A DNA stretch of 64,000 nt from contig NZ_JAQBIE010000004.1 in assembly GCF_028294535.1 (NCBI RefSeq), forward strand, positions 1 through 64,000, written 5' to 3'. Within the stretch, counting starts at the first letter, position 1, and every line of letters begins with the position of its first letter. Of the stretch, positions 9,973 to 19,207 are shown piece after piece. The translations under genes and the position numbers were made by a program. A model generated the notes under the pieces. It searched no databases. It was not told where the DNA came from and saw only the letters and a list, made by a program, of their open reading frames with translations. This DNA is from Paracoccus onchidii (GTDB lineage: Bacteria > Pseudomonadota > Alphaproteobacteria > Rhodobacterales > Rhodobacteraceae).

Positions 9973-10689
9973 CTATTTGCTCATGGCAGAGATCGCGTTG
10001 CGGATCCTCTGGTCTTCACGGTCGAGAAATGACTGACCCAGTTCATAGGCGCGCTGGACCTCGATCATTCGCGTGATCTCGAAGACTGGATCGACGTTGG
10101 ATTCTTCGAGGAAGCCCTGTCGAACGCGTGGGTTTTCGACCAGTTCGGGTGGATCGTCGGTGGCAAATGTCGTGCCGTGATGATGATTGAGTTGCGTATC
10201 TTCAGGCGGTTCGAAGATACCGATGCGCCCGAATTCCAGCCCGTTTGCCGATAGCGTCCCGTCCTGGCCGATCTTGACCGCGCTGGCGCCGGCAGGGATG
10301 ATGATGGGTGCCTGACCTTCATCAAGCAGGCGGGAACCGTCCGCAGTCATCAACTCTCCCTCGGGGGAGGGAAGAAACGCCCCGGCACGGGTCAGCCGGT
10401 TCCCGTCGGGTGTCTCGACAAGAAAGAACCCGTCCCCTTCGATGGCCAGATCGAAATTGCCGTTGGTTTGGGTCATGACGCCCTGTTTGAGGTCGATCAG
10501 ACGGCCCCTTGCATGGGCCATCGACAGGCTTTGCCCCTTGTCTCCGACGCCCGAAAGATGCTCGGCGAAGATGACGCCCTCGCGGCGGAATCCGGATGTG
10601 TTCGCATTGGCGATGTTGTTGGCCACCACCCGCATTTCATTCATTAGGCCGGATTGGCGTGTCAAAGTTGCGTAGATCGCGTTGTCCAT
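9973..10689 (-). CDS. flgF: Flagellar proximal rod protein FlgF
   Basis: Proximal rod subunit. 238 residues with the axial-protein N-terminus (VVANNIANANTSGFRREG) and the central NGNFDLAIEGDGFFLV motif shared with FlgG and FlgE, plus the C-terminal EITRMIEVQRAYELGQ helix. Shorter than FlgG as expected. Located between fliQ (2-bp gap) and flgG. Confidence 0.93.
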   Translation of the reverse strand: MDNAIYATLTRQSGLMNEMRVVANNIANANTSGFRREGVIFAEHLSGVGDKGQSLSMAHARGRLIDLKQGVMTQTNGNFDLAIEGDGFFLVETPDGNRLTRAGAFLPSPEGELMTADGSRLLDEGQAPIIIPAGASAVKIGQDGTLSANGLEFGRIGIFEPPEDTQLNHHHGTTFATDDPPELVENPRVRQGFLEESNVDPVFEITRMIEVQRAYELGQSFLDREDQRIRNAISAMSK

Positions 10690-10691
10690 GC

Positions 10692-10958
10692 CTAACTTCC
10701 TGCAATCAGGGGAATGATCTGCCCCAGGTAGAAATCCGACAGGGCCGTTGTCATGAAGCTCATGGTGACCCAGAAGACCACCAGCATCAGGCCGACCTTG
10801 GGAACGAAGGTCAGGGTCATTTCCTGAACCGATGTCAGCGCCTGAAAGAGGCCGATGACCACGCCGGTGATCAAGGCCACGCCGAGCAATGGGGCAGATA
10901 TCCGCACAGCAATCAAGAGCGCCTGGCGCAGCATGTCGAAGAGAAGCGTCTCACTCAT
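10692..10958 (-). CDS. fliQ: Flagellar export gate protein FliQ
   Basis: Inner-membrane subunit of the flagellar type III export gate, with FliP and FliR. 88 residues, two hydrophobic segments (about 13-40 and 52-75) and the typical FliQ interior ALTSVQEMTLTFVPKV. FliP and FliR are not in the window. Separated from fliE by 9 bp. Confidence 0.94.
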   Translation of the reverse strand: MSETLLFDMLRQALLIAVRISAPLLGVALITGVVIGLFQALTSVQEMTLTFVPKVGLMLVVFWVTMSFMTTALSDFYLGQIIPLIAGS

Positions 10959-10967
10959 GCTGCGACC

Positions 10968-11258
10968 TCAGACCGGCATCCGCAGGATTTCCTGATAGGC
11001 TTCGACCACCTTGTCGCGAATGGCGACCACCGTTTCCATGGCCAGTTCGGCTTCGGCGATGGTCTGGACAAGCTGATGGGTTTCAACCTGACCGGTCAAC
11101 GCCCCGGTTGAAACTGAATCGACCCGCGCCATCTGTGCGGCGAATTCCTCTGCCGCGTCGCCCAGCTTTCCAGCCGTTCCCGAAGAAGCCGCATGGGCCG
11201 GTGCCGCGAGTTGGCGTGCGGTGTTGTAAGCATTGGCGGCATTGAGATTGGAGATCAT
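10968..11258 (-). CDS. fliE: Flagellar hook-basal body protein FliE
   Basis: Adaptor between the MS ring and the proximal rod. 96 residues, mostly helical, with the family C-terminus: VQTIAEAELAMETVVAIRDK followed by VVEAYQEILRMPV. Located between flgC and fliQ, the usual order in this family. Confidence 0.92.
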   Translation of the reverse strand: MISNLNAANAYNTARQLAAPAHAASSGTAGKLGDAAEEFAAQMARVDSVSTGALTGQVETHQLVQTIAEAELAMETVVAIRDKVVEAYQEILRMPV

Positions 11259-11269
11259 GATGTAACCTT

Positions 11270-11662
11270 TCAGCGTCTCAGCAGATCGAGAAGGGCCGAA
11301 CCCATCTGTCTGGTCTGTTCGAACATCTTGAGATTGGCTTCATAGCTGCGCCCTGCCTCGCGTGAATCGGCGATCTCGACGACAAGGTTCACGTTCGAGC
11401 CAAGGTAATATCCCTGTTCATCCGCCATGGGATGCGCGGGGTTGTGGATGCGCGGCAATTCGCTGCGGTCGAGAATGGTATCGGATGCTTTCACCTCGCC
11501 GGTCGCACGCCCGAATGGTGCGGATTCTTCAAAGGTGACCAGCTTGCGGCGATAGCCGGGCGTGTCGGTATTGGCGATGTTTTCCGCAGTGCGGCGCAGC
11601 CTTTCGCTTTGGGCCTGCATCCCCGATGCGGACAGATGAAGCGATGAAACCGGATTCGTCAT
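11270..11662 (-). CDS. flgC: Flagellar proximal rod protein FlgC
   Basis: Proximal rod subunit of 130 residues. N-terminal LSASGMQAQSERLRRTAENI and NTDTPGYRRK are the rod-protein signature. The centre has GSNVNLVVEIADSREAGRSY and the C-terminus a helix (KMFEQTRQMGSALLDLL). Follows flgB by 13 bp. Confidence 0.94.
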   Translation of the reverse strand: MTNPVSSLHLSASGMQAQSERLRRTAENIANTDTPGYRRKLVTFEESAPFGRATGEVKASDTILDRSELPRIHNPAHPMADEQGYYLGSNVNLVVEIADSREAGRSYEANLKMFEQTRQMGSALLDLLRR

Positions 11663-11675
11663 GATCTGCCTTTCA

Positions 11676-12065
11676 TTATCGGCGGCCGATGCTGGTGCGC
11701 ATCAGCGTCAGAGCGGATTGATAGATCCCCAGAGACATGTCATGCGCGCGCTTCAGTTCAGCCGCTTTCAGCATTTCCTGTTCCAGTGAGACCGAGTTTC
11801 CGTTCGGCGAAAGTTCGGCTGTGGCGCTGTCGATCTCTTGGGACACGGGCGACCATGTCGGTTCGGCGAAGTGCTGGGGGGCAGTACGACGCAGTTCGGG
11901 CAGTTGGGTGCCCTGGCGATAGGTTTCCTCGAACGGCTTCAGATCCTGAGCCCTGAAACCCGGTGTGTCGGCATTGGCGATATTGCGCGCGACCACGGTC
12001 TGGCGCTGGGCGACATGTTGTCCCATGGCGCGGGCCATGCGCATCATTTCAATTTTCTCAAACAT
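11676..12065 (-). CDS. flgB: Flagellar proximal rod protein FlgB
   Basis: First gene of the minus-strand rod operon. Starting at the ATG at 12065 gives 129 residues (MFEKIEMMRMARAMG), normal for FlgB, with a GAGGAG ribosome site just upstream. The frame stays open to 12233 but that would add 56 residues without family similarity and cross the fliI start. The rod signature VVARNIANADTPGFRAQDL is clear. The C-terminal helix ends in YQSALTLMRTSIGRR. Confidence 0.94.
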   Translation of the reverse strand: MFEKIEMMRMARAMGQHVAQRQTVVARNIANADTPGFRAQDLKPFEETYRQGTQLPELRRTAPQHFAEPTWSPVSQEIDSATAELSPNGNSVSLEQEMLKAAELKRAHDMSLGIYQSALTLMRTSIGRR

Positions 12066-12085
12066 GAGGTTTCTCCTCATTGGCG

Positions 12086-12101
12086 ATAACCCGGTCTTAA
12101 C
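12086..12101. promoter_or_regulatory. CtrA-like box between flgB and fliI
   Basis: ATAA-N7-TTAAC on the plus strand (TTAA-N7-TTAT on the minus), one mismatch from the CtrA recognition sequence TTAA-N7-TTAAC. CtrA activates flagellar genes in Rhodobacterales, which is established for the group. The 96-bp gap serves both flgB and fliI. A further 12-bp dyad, GGTTTAGAAACC, lies at 12109-12120. Binding itself is inferred. Confidence 0.5.
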
Positions 12102-12161
12102 TGCAATTGGTTTAGAAACCGTTTCGTGAGGAATGATTGTCCAAACGGAAGGATTGCCGGA

Positions 12162-13490
12162 ATGGAGCAGCTGGAAACGATTGCAGGCCGGATCGCGTCG
12201 CTGAGGGTGGCGCGGCATTTCGGGCGGGTGCATGCGATACGGGCAGGACTGATCAGTGTGCGCGGTCTGGCCCTTCGGGCATCGGTTGGCGATCGGGTAG
12301 AGATCAGGCTGTTAGATCGCATGATCGGGGGCGAAGTCGTCGGTTTGACCCAGAGCGCTGCCCAGATCCTGCCGGAAGGGAATCACGAAGGTCTGTCCAT
12401 CGGCGCCGAGGTCGAATTGCTTTTCGCACCCCGGATTTCCCCTTGCGAGGCATGGGTTGGGCGAATCATCGATCCGTTGGGGCAACCTCTGGATGGTCGG
12501 CCCCTGCCACAAGGTTCCATGCCGCGTCCCTTTCAATGCGAGGCGCCGCCGGCGGTTCATCGCAAAAGATTGGGCGCGCGCTTGCCCACGGGTCTGGCGG
12601 TTTTCGATACCTTGTTACCCCTGGTGACGGGGCAGCGCCTTGGCTTGTTTGCCGGGTCGGGTGTCGGCAAATCGACATTGCTTTCGAACCTGGCGCGTGG
12701 GGTTCGGGCCGATATCGTGGTGATCGCCATGATCGGCGAACGTGGCCGTGAATTGCGTGAATTCGTCGAGAACACCCTGGGACCGGAAGGGATGGCGCGC
12801 TGCGTCGTGGTGGCGGCAACATCGGACCGGTCGCCCCTGATCCGGCGCCGCTGTGCCTGGGCTGCGATGGCGGTTGCCGAATATTTTCGCGATCAGGGAA
12901 AGCATGTCCTGATGCTGGCCGATTCGATCACCCGGTTCGCCGAGGCGCATCGCGAAATCGCCCTTGCCGCAGGGGAACCCCCAAGCTTTCGGGGCTTTCC
13001 CCCTTCTGTTTCAAACATGATCATGGCTTTGGCTGAACGTGCCGGGCCGGGGATGGACGGCGGCGGAGATATAACGGCAATCTTCAGTGTGCTGGTTGCT
13101 GGATCGGATATGGAAGAACCGATTGCCGATATTTTGCGCGGCACCCTGGATGGCCATGTGGTTCTGGATCGCAGCATCGCCGAACGTGGGCGGTTTCCGG
13201 CGATCGATGTGGTCAGGTCGGTGTCTCGGTCCTTGCCTCACGCGGCCGCACCCGAGGAAAACAAGCTGATCGGGCGTGCGCGGGCCGCTCTGGGGGCCTA
13301 TGCCGAATCGGAATTGATGATTCGCGCCGGTTTGTATTCCGCCGGTTCCGACCCCAAGCTGGACGAAGCTGTCGCGCTGTTTCCCCAACTGGATCATTTT
13401 GTGACCTGCCCTAGTTCGGGTATCGCGCAGGGATTTACGCTGCTGGAAACGGCCCTGCGTTTGCCAGCGCATGGCAGGGCAATGCCCTGA
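12162..13490 (+). CDS. fliI: Flagellum-specific ATPase FliI
   Basis: Cytoplasmic ATPase that drives unfolding and delivery of flagellar export substrates. From the ATG at 12162 (GGAAGG upstream) it is 442 residues. A GTG at 12126 is possible but adds 12 unconserved residues. Walker A is AGSGVGKST (164-172), followed by VVIAMIGERGRELREF and the Walker B region VLMLADSITRFAEAHRE, diagnostic of the FliI/F1-beta-like family. It reads away from flgB and is followed 15 bp later by a convergent gene, so it looks monocistronic. Confidence 0.95.
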   Translation: MEQLETIAGRIASLRVARHFGRVHAIRAGLISVRGLALRASVGDRVEIRLLDRMIGGEVVGLTQSAAQILPEGNHEGLSIGAEVELLFAPRISPCEAWVGRIIDPLGQPLDGRPLPQGSMPRPFQCEAPPAVHRKRLGARLPTGLAVFDTLLPLVTGQRLGLFAGSGVGKSTLLSNLARGVRADIVVIAMIGERGRELREFVENTLGPEGMARCVVVAATSDRSPLIRRRCAWAAMAVAEYFRDQGKHVLMLADSITRFAEAHREIALAAGEPPSFRGFPPSVSNMIMALAERAGPGMDGGGDITAIFSVLVAGSDMEEPIADILRGTLDGHVVLDRSIAERGRFPAIDVVRSVSRSLPHAAAPEENKLIGRARAALGAYAESELMIRAGLYSAGSDPKLDEAVALFPQLDHFVTCPSSGIAQGFTLLETALRLPAHGRAMP

Positions 13491-13505
13491 AACGCGGGGC
13501 CATGT

Positions 13506-14315
13506 CTATTGGCAGATCCGCCAATCGCCGCGCCGCTGTGCAATATCAAGATGCAGGTGGTCTGCATGGGCAGTATTACTGCCCGGTCCCAATACCGTGG
13601 TGAAATACAGGCAGCCGCTGGCACGAACAGCACGTTGAAAGGCTTCGATCCGGTCGCCCTTGCCCTTTCGGGGGGCAATCGGGACGGGATCGTGCCCGTC
13701 GAACTGAAAGGACGCAATGTCGATGGCATTGCCTTTGGCATGCTCGGACAGTTTGGGCCTTGAGTTGCCCGTGCCGATTCGGGCACGGCAATGATAGGTG
13801 CTGCCTGGGGTCATGCCAGTGATCCGGGGGGCGCCTTGCAGCGTTGCCGCGGCGGGGACGACGAATTCGCGCGTCCACAGGGCAAGCGCGCGGGCGGTCG
13901 CACATTGCATCATGGCTTTGCCCTGCAAGGTGACGCCTGGGATGATCTGATCGACCAGAACCGGCCGCGCTATGCCGCAATCCCCATTATCCGGATCAGA
14001 AACCGTCGGTGGCAACGTATACTGCGTGCCCAGCATGTTCAGGGCCAGCATGCAGGCGGCAAATTCCTGCTCGCTTGGACGTTCGAGCCACCAATCCGGC
14101 GGGGCAGGTGGCCCGAAAGCCATGCTGTCCGGGTCGCTTTGCGGCGCAGGTTCGATCTGTTTCCGGGGCGATGACCGATCAGGGCGCACAGGAGGGGGCG
14201 TGGTCGAAATGTTTGCCGCTTCCCCGGCAGGTGTGGCCCCTTGTGCCAGTGCCGTCCCATCGCGGATTTGGCCCAAAGCCAAGGCGAGCAAGGCGATTGG
14301 CAGGGCGACCCTCAT
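13506..14315 (-). CDS. Extensin-like family protein, probable Zn-dependent cell-wall enzyme
   Basis: 269 residues: a signal peptide (ALPIALLALALG), a Pro/Ser-rich linker to about 75, then the extensin-like C-terminal domain. That domain carries EHAKGNAIDI (H192, D199) and HADHLHLDI (H253, H255), the same metal-ligand pattern as M15 D,D-carboxypeptidases, so a periplasmic peptidoglycan role is likely though not proven for the family. Four conserved cysteines (C89, C113, C138, C176) may form disulfides. Its ATG overlaps the L,D-transpeptidase stop by ATGA, and the two are probably one envelope operon. Confidence 0.85.
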   Translation of the reverse strand: MRVALPIALLALALGQIRDGTALAQGATPAGEAANISTTPPPVRPDRSSPRKQIEPAPQSDPDSMAFGPPAPPDWWLERPSEQEFAACMLALNMLGTQYTLPPTVSDPDNGDCGIARPVLVDQIIPGVTLQGKAMMQCATARALALWTREFVVPAAATLQGAPRITGMTPGSTYHCRARIGTGNSRPKLSEHAKGNAIDIASFQFDGHDPVPIAPRKGKGDRIEAFQRAVRASGCLYFTTVLGPGSNTAHADHLHLDIAQRRGDWRICQ

Positions 14316-15499
14316 TGCACCGCTGGCGCGGCAAAGCCGTCGGGCAAGGCATCTGACAATGCCGAACTGAGCGGGTCGGGCGTTGCCGTGGCGGCCCCGG
14401 GCGTGGCGTTGTCGGGAAAATCCAGCTCTGGTTCGGCGGTCGTTGCCGGGGTCTCGGCTCTGTTGGCGACCGGTCCTGGTGCGGTACCGATCGCTTCGGC
14501 GATTGAAACGCCGGGTTGCAGAAACTCGACGGTGGTCACACCGGAACGGACCATGCCGGCCAGTTCCTGTGCATCCCAGTTCGTCAGGCGAACACAGCCA
14601 TGGGACTGGCTGTGAAACAGGCGGGACGGCGACGGAGTGCCGTGGATGCCATAGCTTGGCTTGGACAGGTCGATCCAGACCGATCCGACCGGCCCGTTCG
14701 GTCCGGGTGGAACAATCAGCGGCTTGTCGTTCCTGCCCTGCTTGAAGTTGCGCTGGGGGTTATAGGTATAGTTCGGGTTCAGCGCGACCGTGGTCACATG
14801 ATGTGTGCCCGATGGCGACGGGGTGGCATCCGATCCGATCGTGGCGGGATAATCCACCAGCATCCGGCCCCTTGCATTGAATGCCGCCACCCGGCGTGTC
14901 GATTTGTCGATGATGATGCGCGTCACCTCGCCCCGGATCGGCGAAGAGGGGGCCGTGACGCTGATCGTGGCACCGGGGGCAAGCACGCTGCCGGGGTTCA
15001 GGAAGGCGATGAACTTGTCGTCCATGTGAAAGCGTTCGCCCAGCCGTTCGGCGATGCTGGTATAACCCATCATGCGCATCTGCGCCTTTTCGGCATAGTC
15101 GGCGGGAATGGCGTCGACCAGGCCCTGCGCATCCTGGTCGGTGATGGTGTAGGTCATCGTGACGGGCTGGTGCGCAAAGCTTTGCAGCAGGTTCCAGACA
15201 TGGGGGTCCATGACGCCATCGACGGGCAGGCCCGAGCGGCGTTCGAACGCCATGATCGCGCTTTTGCTCATGCCGCCCTTGAAGCCATCGATGACACCGG
15301 GGGACGTTCCCGAACGATCCAGCAGAACCTGAACCTTTGCCGTCAGCGCAGAACGCCCTGCGGGCAAGTCGCCCCCGCCATAGGTCGCCGCTTCGATCTG
15401 GGCAGCGGTGAAGGGGGCGTCGGCATGGGCATGCGATGACGCAAAAGCCGCCATCAGGGCGGAAAATGCAAAGGACAGGCCGAAAACAAAAGGCGGCAT
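14312..15499 (-). CDS. L,D-transpeptidase with peptidoglycan-binding domain
   Basis: Periplasmic enzyme that forms 3-3 cross-links or attaches proteins to peptidoglycan. The ATG at 15499 (GGAG 6 bases before) gives 395 residues and a clean signal peptide. An upstream ATG at 15514 would add 5 residues. A PG_binding_1-like helix bundle lies at about 50-110, the YkuD domain at about 190-315 with H286 and catalytic C302 in SQSHGCVRLTNWDA, then a Pro/Ala/Thr-rich tail. Overlaps the extensin-like gene. Confidence 0.9.
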   Translation of the reverse strand: MPPFVFGLSFAFSALMAAFASSHAHADAPFTAAQIEAATYGGGDLPAGRSALTAKVQVLLDRSGTSPGVIDGFKGGMSKSAIMAFERRSGLPVDGVMDPHVWNLLQSFAHQPVTMTYTITDQDAQGLVDAIPADYAEKAQMRMMGYTSIAERLGERFHMDDKFIAFLNPGSVLAPGATISVTAPSSPIRGEVTRIIIDKSTRRVAAFNARGRMLVDYPATIGSDATPSPSGTHHVTTVALNPNYTYNPQRNFKQGRNDKPLIVPPGPNGPVGSVWIDLSKPSYGIHGTPSPSRLFHSQSHGCVRLTNWDAQELAGMVRSGVTTVEFLQPGVSIAEAIGTAPGPVANRAETPATTAEPELDFPDNATPGAATATPDPLSSALSDALPDGFAAPAVQ

Positions 15500-15718
15500 G
15501 GAAGACTCCGGCATTGGTCCCTTTACTATCAGGGGATGAACGCGAATGCGCCAGATAACCCGCGTATCACATTCGGGTCAATTTGCTATTGTCATCCCAA
15601 TGGGGCGATGAAAGTCTGGCCCGCAATATCGAGGGAGAGGCAGAAAATGTGGGTGGCAGCTGCGTGACGGGTGATCGGGTCCACAATGCGGGCCGCGCTG
15701 CGATCGAGTTCGTCTAGG

Positions 15719-17032
15719 ATGTCGGCGGAAACGATCGGGTTCACGGCGGTCCTTCTTAGCCTTGCGCTGTTGTGGTTGCGTTTGCCGGCTGCGCTGGTTC
15801 TGGGCGGTGTCGCGGTTTTAGGGTTTGTGATTCTGTCCTGGATGATGCCGGCCGTATCGCTGGCGCAGATCGCCGCAGATACGGCGCAGGATCTGACGGC
15901 GATGACCTCGCCTGCCGATCTGCTGGTGATCGGATTGTTCATCGCCTTGGGGAACCTGGCTTTCTATGCGGGCATCACGACGCGGCTCTATGATGCGGCG
16001 GCGGTCTGGTTGCGCCAGTTCCCCGGCGGGCTGGCCGTGGCCTCGGTGATCGGTTGCGGGGGATTCGCCGCCATTTCCGGGTCTTCGGTGGCATGTGCAT
16101 CGACGATGGGGCGCATTTGCGTGCCCGAGATGCTGCGCCAGGGCTATGACCCGAAGTTGGCGGCGTCTTCGGTTGCGGTTGGGGGGACGCTTGGGGCACT
16201 GATTCCACCATCGATCCTGTTCATCCTGTATGGGCTGTTCACTCAGACCTCGATAGAAGAGCTGTTCATGGCTGGCATATTGCCCGGTCTGCTGTCTCTG
16301 GCCGGGATGCTTCTGGTCATTTTATGGTGGGTTGGCGGCGAGCCCGATTCCGCCCCCCGGGCCGATGCCCCGACTGTCAGTCGGGGCGAAGCGGCACTGG
16401 CGGTCTGGCCGGCAATCCTGTTGTTTGCGGTCATATTGGGCGGGATCTTCAGCGGCGTTCTGTCATTGGTGGAAACCGCTGCGCTCAGCGTTCTGCTGAC
16501 CTTGTTGATCGGGTTTGCCCAGGGTCGCCTGACGCCTGACCTGTTGTGGAGCGCGATCCGCGAGACCCTGTTGCAGACCGGAGCAATCCTGCTGATTGTC
16601 GCGGCTGCCGATTTGTTCTTTGTATTTGTCGAACTCAGCGGCGCCGCGACTTCCTTGCTGCTTTGGGCCCAGCATAGCGGAATGACCTATTTCGTCATGC
16701 TATGCCTTGTCGTGGTCTTGTTTCTGGTTCTGGGCATGTTCATGGATTCCATCGGGATTCTGGTGCTGACCCTGCCATTCGTGGTGCCTTTGATTCAGGG
16801 CTTTGGCATGGACGCGATCTGGATTGGTGTCATCATTGTCAAACTGCTTGAGATCGGTCTGATCACGCCGCCGGTCGGGCTGAATGTCTTTGTCATCGGA
16901 AATGTGACCCGCGACGCGCCGGTCAATGGGATTTTTGCGGGCGTGGCGCGCTTTCTGATGGTTGATATCCTGGTGTTGCTGATTTTGCTCAGTTTTCCGG
17001 CTCTGGCGTTGTTTATTCCTGCATTGATGTGA
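15719..17032 (+). CDS. TRAP transporter large permease (DctM type), without DctP or DctQ
   Basis: From the ATG at 15719 it has 437 residues and about 12 hydrophobic segments. Family features include the GSSVACASTMGRICVPEM region, GGTLGALIPPSILFILYG and the C-terminal ITPPVGLNVFVIGNV, as in DctM subunits. TRAP systems normally need a periplasmic DctP and a small DctQ, and neither lies beside it: upstream is a minus-strand transpeptidase and downstream is beta-oxidation. Its TGA is directly followed by the next frame. Upstream GTG at 15671 is a possible but unlikely start. Confidence 0.85.
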   Translation: MSAETIGFTAVLLSLALLWLRLPAALVLGGVAVLGFVILSWMMPAVSLAQIAADTAQDLTAMTSPADLLVIGLFIALGNLAFYAGITTRLYDAAAVWLRQFPGGLAVASVIGCGGFAAISGSSVACASTMGRICVPEMLRQGYDPKLAASSVAVGGTLGALIPPSILFILYGLFTQTSIEELFMAGILPGLLSLAGMLLVILWWVGGEPDSAPRADAPTVSRGEAALAVWPAILLFAVILGGIFSGVLSLVETAALSVLLTLLIGFAQGRLTPDLLWSAIRETLLQTGAILLIVAAADLFFVFVELSGAATSLLLWAQHSGMTYFVMLCLVVVLFLVLGMFMDSIGILVLTLPFVVPLIQGFGMDAIWIGVIIVKLLEIGLITPPVGLNVFVIGNVTRDAPVNGIFAGVARFLMVDILVLLILLSFPALALFIPALM

Positions 17033-17110
17033 TTGGCGCGGTTGACGCAGGCTGAGCCGCCCATGAACATGTCCAGCAATTGGGATATGTCGCACAGGGG
17101 AGGGTTCGGG

Positions 17111-19207
17111 GTGACAGTGACCTATGCGCGCGATGGGGATGTCGCGATCATTGGCATCGACAATCCACCGGTGAATGCGGCCTCGGTCGGATTGCGGTCG
17201 GGTCTTGGGCAGGCGATCGACCGTTTCGCGGATGATGCATCGGCACGGGTGGCCATCCTGGAATGCGCGGGGCGCACCTGGATTGCGGGCGCGGATATTT
17301 CCGAGTTCGGCAAACCCGCGCAGCCGCCTTATCTGCCCGATCTTGTTTCGGCGATCGAAACCGTGCCGAAGCCGATCATTGCGGCGCTGCATGGAACTGC
17401 GCTTGGCGGCGGGCTGGAAATCGCCCTGGGGGCGCATTACCGCATTGCAAGTGGCGACGCGCAATTCGGCTTGCCCGAGGTCACGTTGGGGGTGATGCCC
17501 GGCGCGGGGGGAACGCAACGCCTGCCACGCCTTGTCGGGTTGGAACCCGCGCTCGAAATGATCACCGGTGGCGGCCGGATCGATGCGGCGCGTGCACTGG
17601 AACTGGGACTGGTCGATCGCATCGCAACGGATGATCTGAATGCAGCATCGCGGCAATATGCAAGGTTTCTGATCGATAGTGGCGCCGGGCCGCGATCATG
17701 TATGCAACTGCCGCCACCGCCGATGAATGATGAGGTCGTGGAGGGATTGCGCGCCCGGATGGCCCAAAAGCATCGGGGGCAGATCGCACATCTACGGGCA
17801 ATCGATGCCGTGATCGATGGGTTGAAATTGCCATCCGACCAGGGTCTGGCGCAAGAACGGGAAAAATTTCTTGAACTGATGAACAGCCCGCAGAGATCGG
17901 CATTGATCCATGCCTTCTTTGCCGAAAGGGCGGTTGCAAGGCTGCCCGAGCTGGCGGGCGTGGCTGCCCGCGACCTTGCGGCGATGGGCGTTGTCGGTGG
18001 CGGAACGATGGGCACAGGGATTGCGGCCGCGGGGTTGCTGGCCGGGCTGGCGGTCATCTTGGTCGAGCGCGATGAAACCGCCGCCGGCAAGGCCGCCAAT
18101 GCGGTGGCGCATATTCTGCAAGGGGCCGCAAAGCGCGGCAAGATCACGACAACGGATTGCGAAACGCTGATGTCAGGCATGTTTCGTTGCACCAGCGATT
18201 ACAACGCGCTGTCGACTGCGGATCTGGTGGTCGAGGCCGTGTTCGAAAAGCCCGAGGTCAAACAGCAGGTCTTTGCCGCCTTGGATCAGGTGGCAAAACC
18301 CGGTGCGGTTCTGGCCACCAATACTTCTTATCTCGATGTCAACCGTATCGCGCAAATGACGGGCCGCCCGTCAGATGTGATCGGTCTGCACTTCTTTTCA
18401 CCCGCGCATATCATGAGGTTGATCGAGGTCATTGGTGCTGACAAGACCCGACCCGAGGCGCTGGCCACCGGTTTCGGGCTGGCTAGGCGGATGGGAAAGA
18501 TCGCCGTTCGTGCAGGAAACTGCGACGGCTTTATCGGCAACCGGATCCTCACCCATTATCGGGCAGCGGCGGATGCGATGGTTCTGGACGGGGCTTCGCC
18601 CTATCAGATCGATCGCGCCTTGACGAAGTTCGGATTCGCGATGGGTCCATATGCGGTGTCGGATCTGGCCGGTCTGGACATCGGATTCCTGACCCGGCAG
18701 CGCAAGGCCCCGGATCGACATCCACGTGATCGCGTGCCGGTATTCGCGGACCGGCTGTATGAGATGGGTCGGCTGGGGCGCAAGGCGGGGCGGGGATATT
18801 ACATCTATGATGACGCCGATCCGAACGGGCGCGAAGATCCTGAACTGGATGGCTTCCTGTCGCAATTGCGCAGGCAGTCGGGCCTGCAACAACGTGTCTT
18901 TGGCGAAGAGGAAATTGTTTCGCGCTATATGGCGGCCATGGTGAACGAGGCGGCGCGCGTGGTTGCGGATGGTACCGCATCGCGGCCTTTGGATGTCGAT
19001 GTGGTCATGCTGAACGGATATGGCTTTCCCAGATGGCGAGGCGGGCCGATGCATTGGGCGGATGAATCGGGTCTGGCGCAGATCGTGGCTTCGATCCGGA
19101 ACTATGCCCGTCAGGACGATCATTTCTGGCAGGTCGCACCGCTGCTTGAGACGCTTGCCGATAGCGGTGGCAGTTTTGCCGGGCTGAACAAGGGGGACAA
19201 GCCATGA
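17111..19207 (+). CDS. Bifunctional enoyl-CoA hydratase / 3-hydroxyacyl-CoA dehydrogenase
   Basis: Beta-oxidation enzyme that hydrates enoyl-CoA and oxidises the 3-hydroxyacyl product. I chose the GTG at 17111 because GGGGAGG lies 7 bases upstream and family similarity begins at VTVTYARDGDVAII, giving 698 residues. The frame is open from a TTG at 17033. The crotonase half has AGADISEF, GTALGGGLEIALG and PEVTLGVMPGAGGTQRLPR. The dehydrogenase half has VGGGTMGTGIAAAG (NAD), VEAVFEKPEVK, LHFFSPAHIMRLIEV and GNCDGFIGNRI, and a C-terminal repeat with GYGFPRWRGGPM. Overlaps the thiolase by 4 bases. FadJ/FadB-like, but no symbol is assigned. Confidence 0.92.
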   Translation: MTVTYARDGDVAIIGIDNPPVNAASVGLRSGLGQAIDRFADDASARVAILECAGRTWIAGADISEFGKPAQPPYLPDLVSAIETVPKPIIAALHGTALGGGLEIALGAHYRIASGDAQFGLPEVTLGVMPGAGGTQRLPRLVGLEPALEMITGGGRIDAARALELGLVDRIATDDLNAASRQYARFLIDSGAGPRSCMQLPPPPMNDEVVEGLRARMAQKHRGQIAHLRAIDAVIDGLKLPSDQGLAQEREKFLELMNSPQRSALIHAFFAERAVARLPELAGVAARDLAAMGVVGGGTMGTGIAAAGLLAGLAVILVERDETAAGKAANAVAHILQGAAKRGKITTTDCETLMSGMFRCTSDYNALSTADLVVEAVFEKPEVKQQVFAALDQVAKPGAVLATNTSYLDVNRIAQMTGRPSDVIGLHFFSPAHIMRLIEVIGADKTRPEALATGFGLARRMGKIAVRAGNCDGFIGNRILTHYRAAADAMVLDGASPYQIDRALTKFGFAMGPYAVSDLAGLDIGFLTRQRKAPDRHPRDRVPVFADRLYEMGRLGRKAGRGYYIYDDADPNGREDPELDGFLSQLRRQSGLQQRVFGEEEIVSRYMAAMVNEAARVVADGTASRPLDVDVVMLNGYGFPRWRGGPMHWADESGLAQIVASIRNYARQDDHFWQVAPLLETLADSGGSFAGLNKGDKP

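Noticed and set aside
11676-12233. Extended FlgB of 185 residues
   Set aside because: The first 56 residues are unlike FlgB and the internal ATG has GAGGAG and gives the family length.
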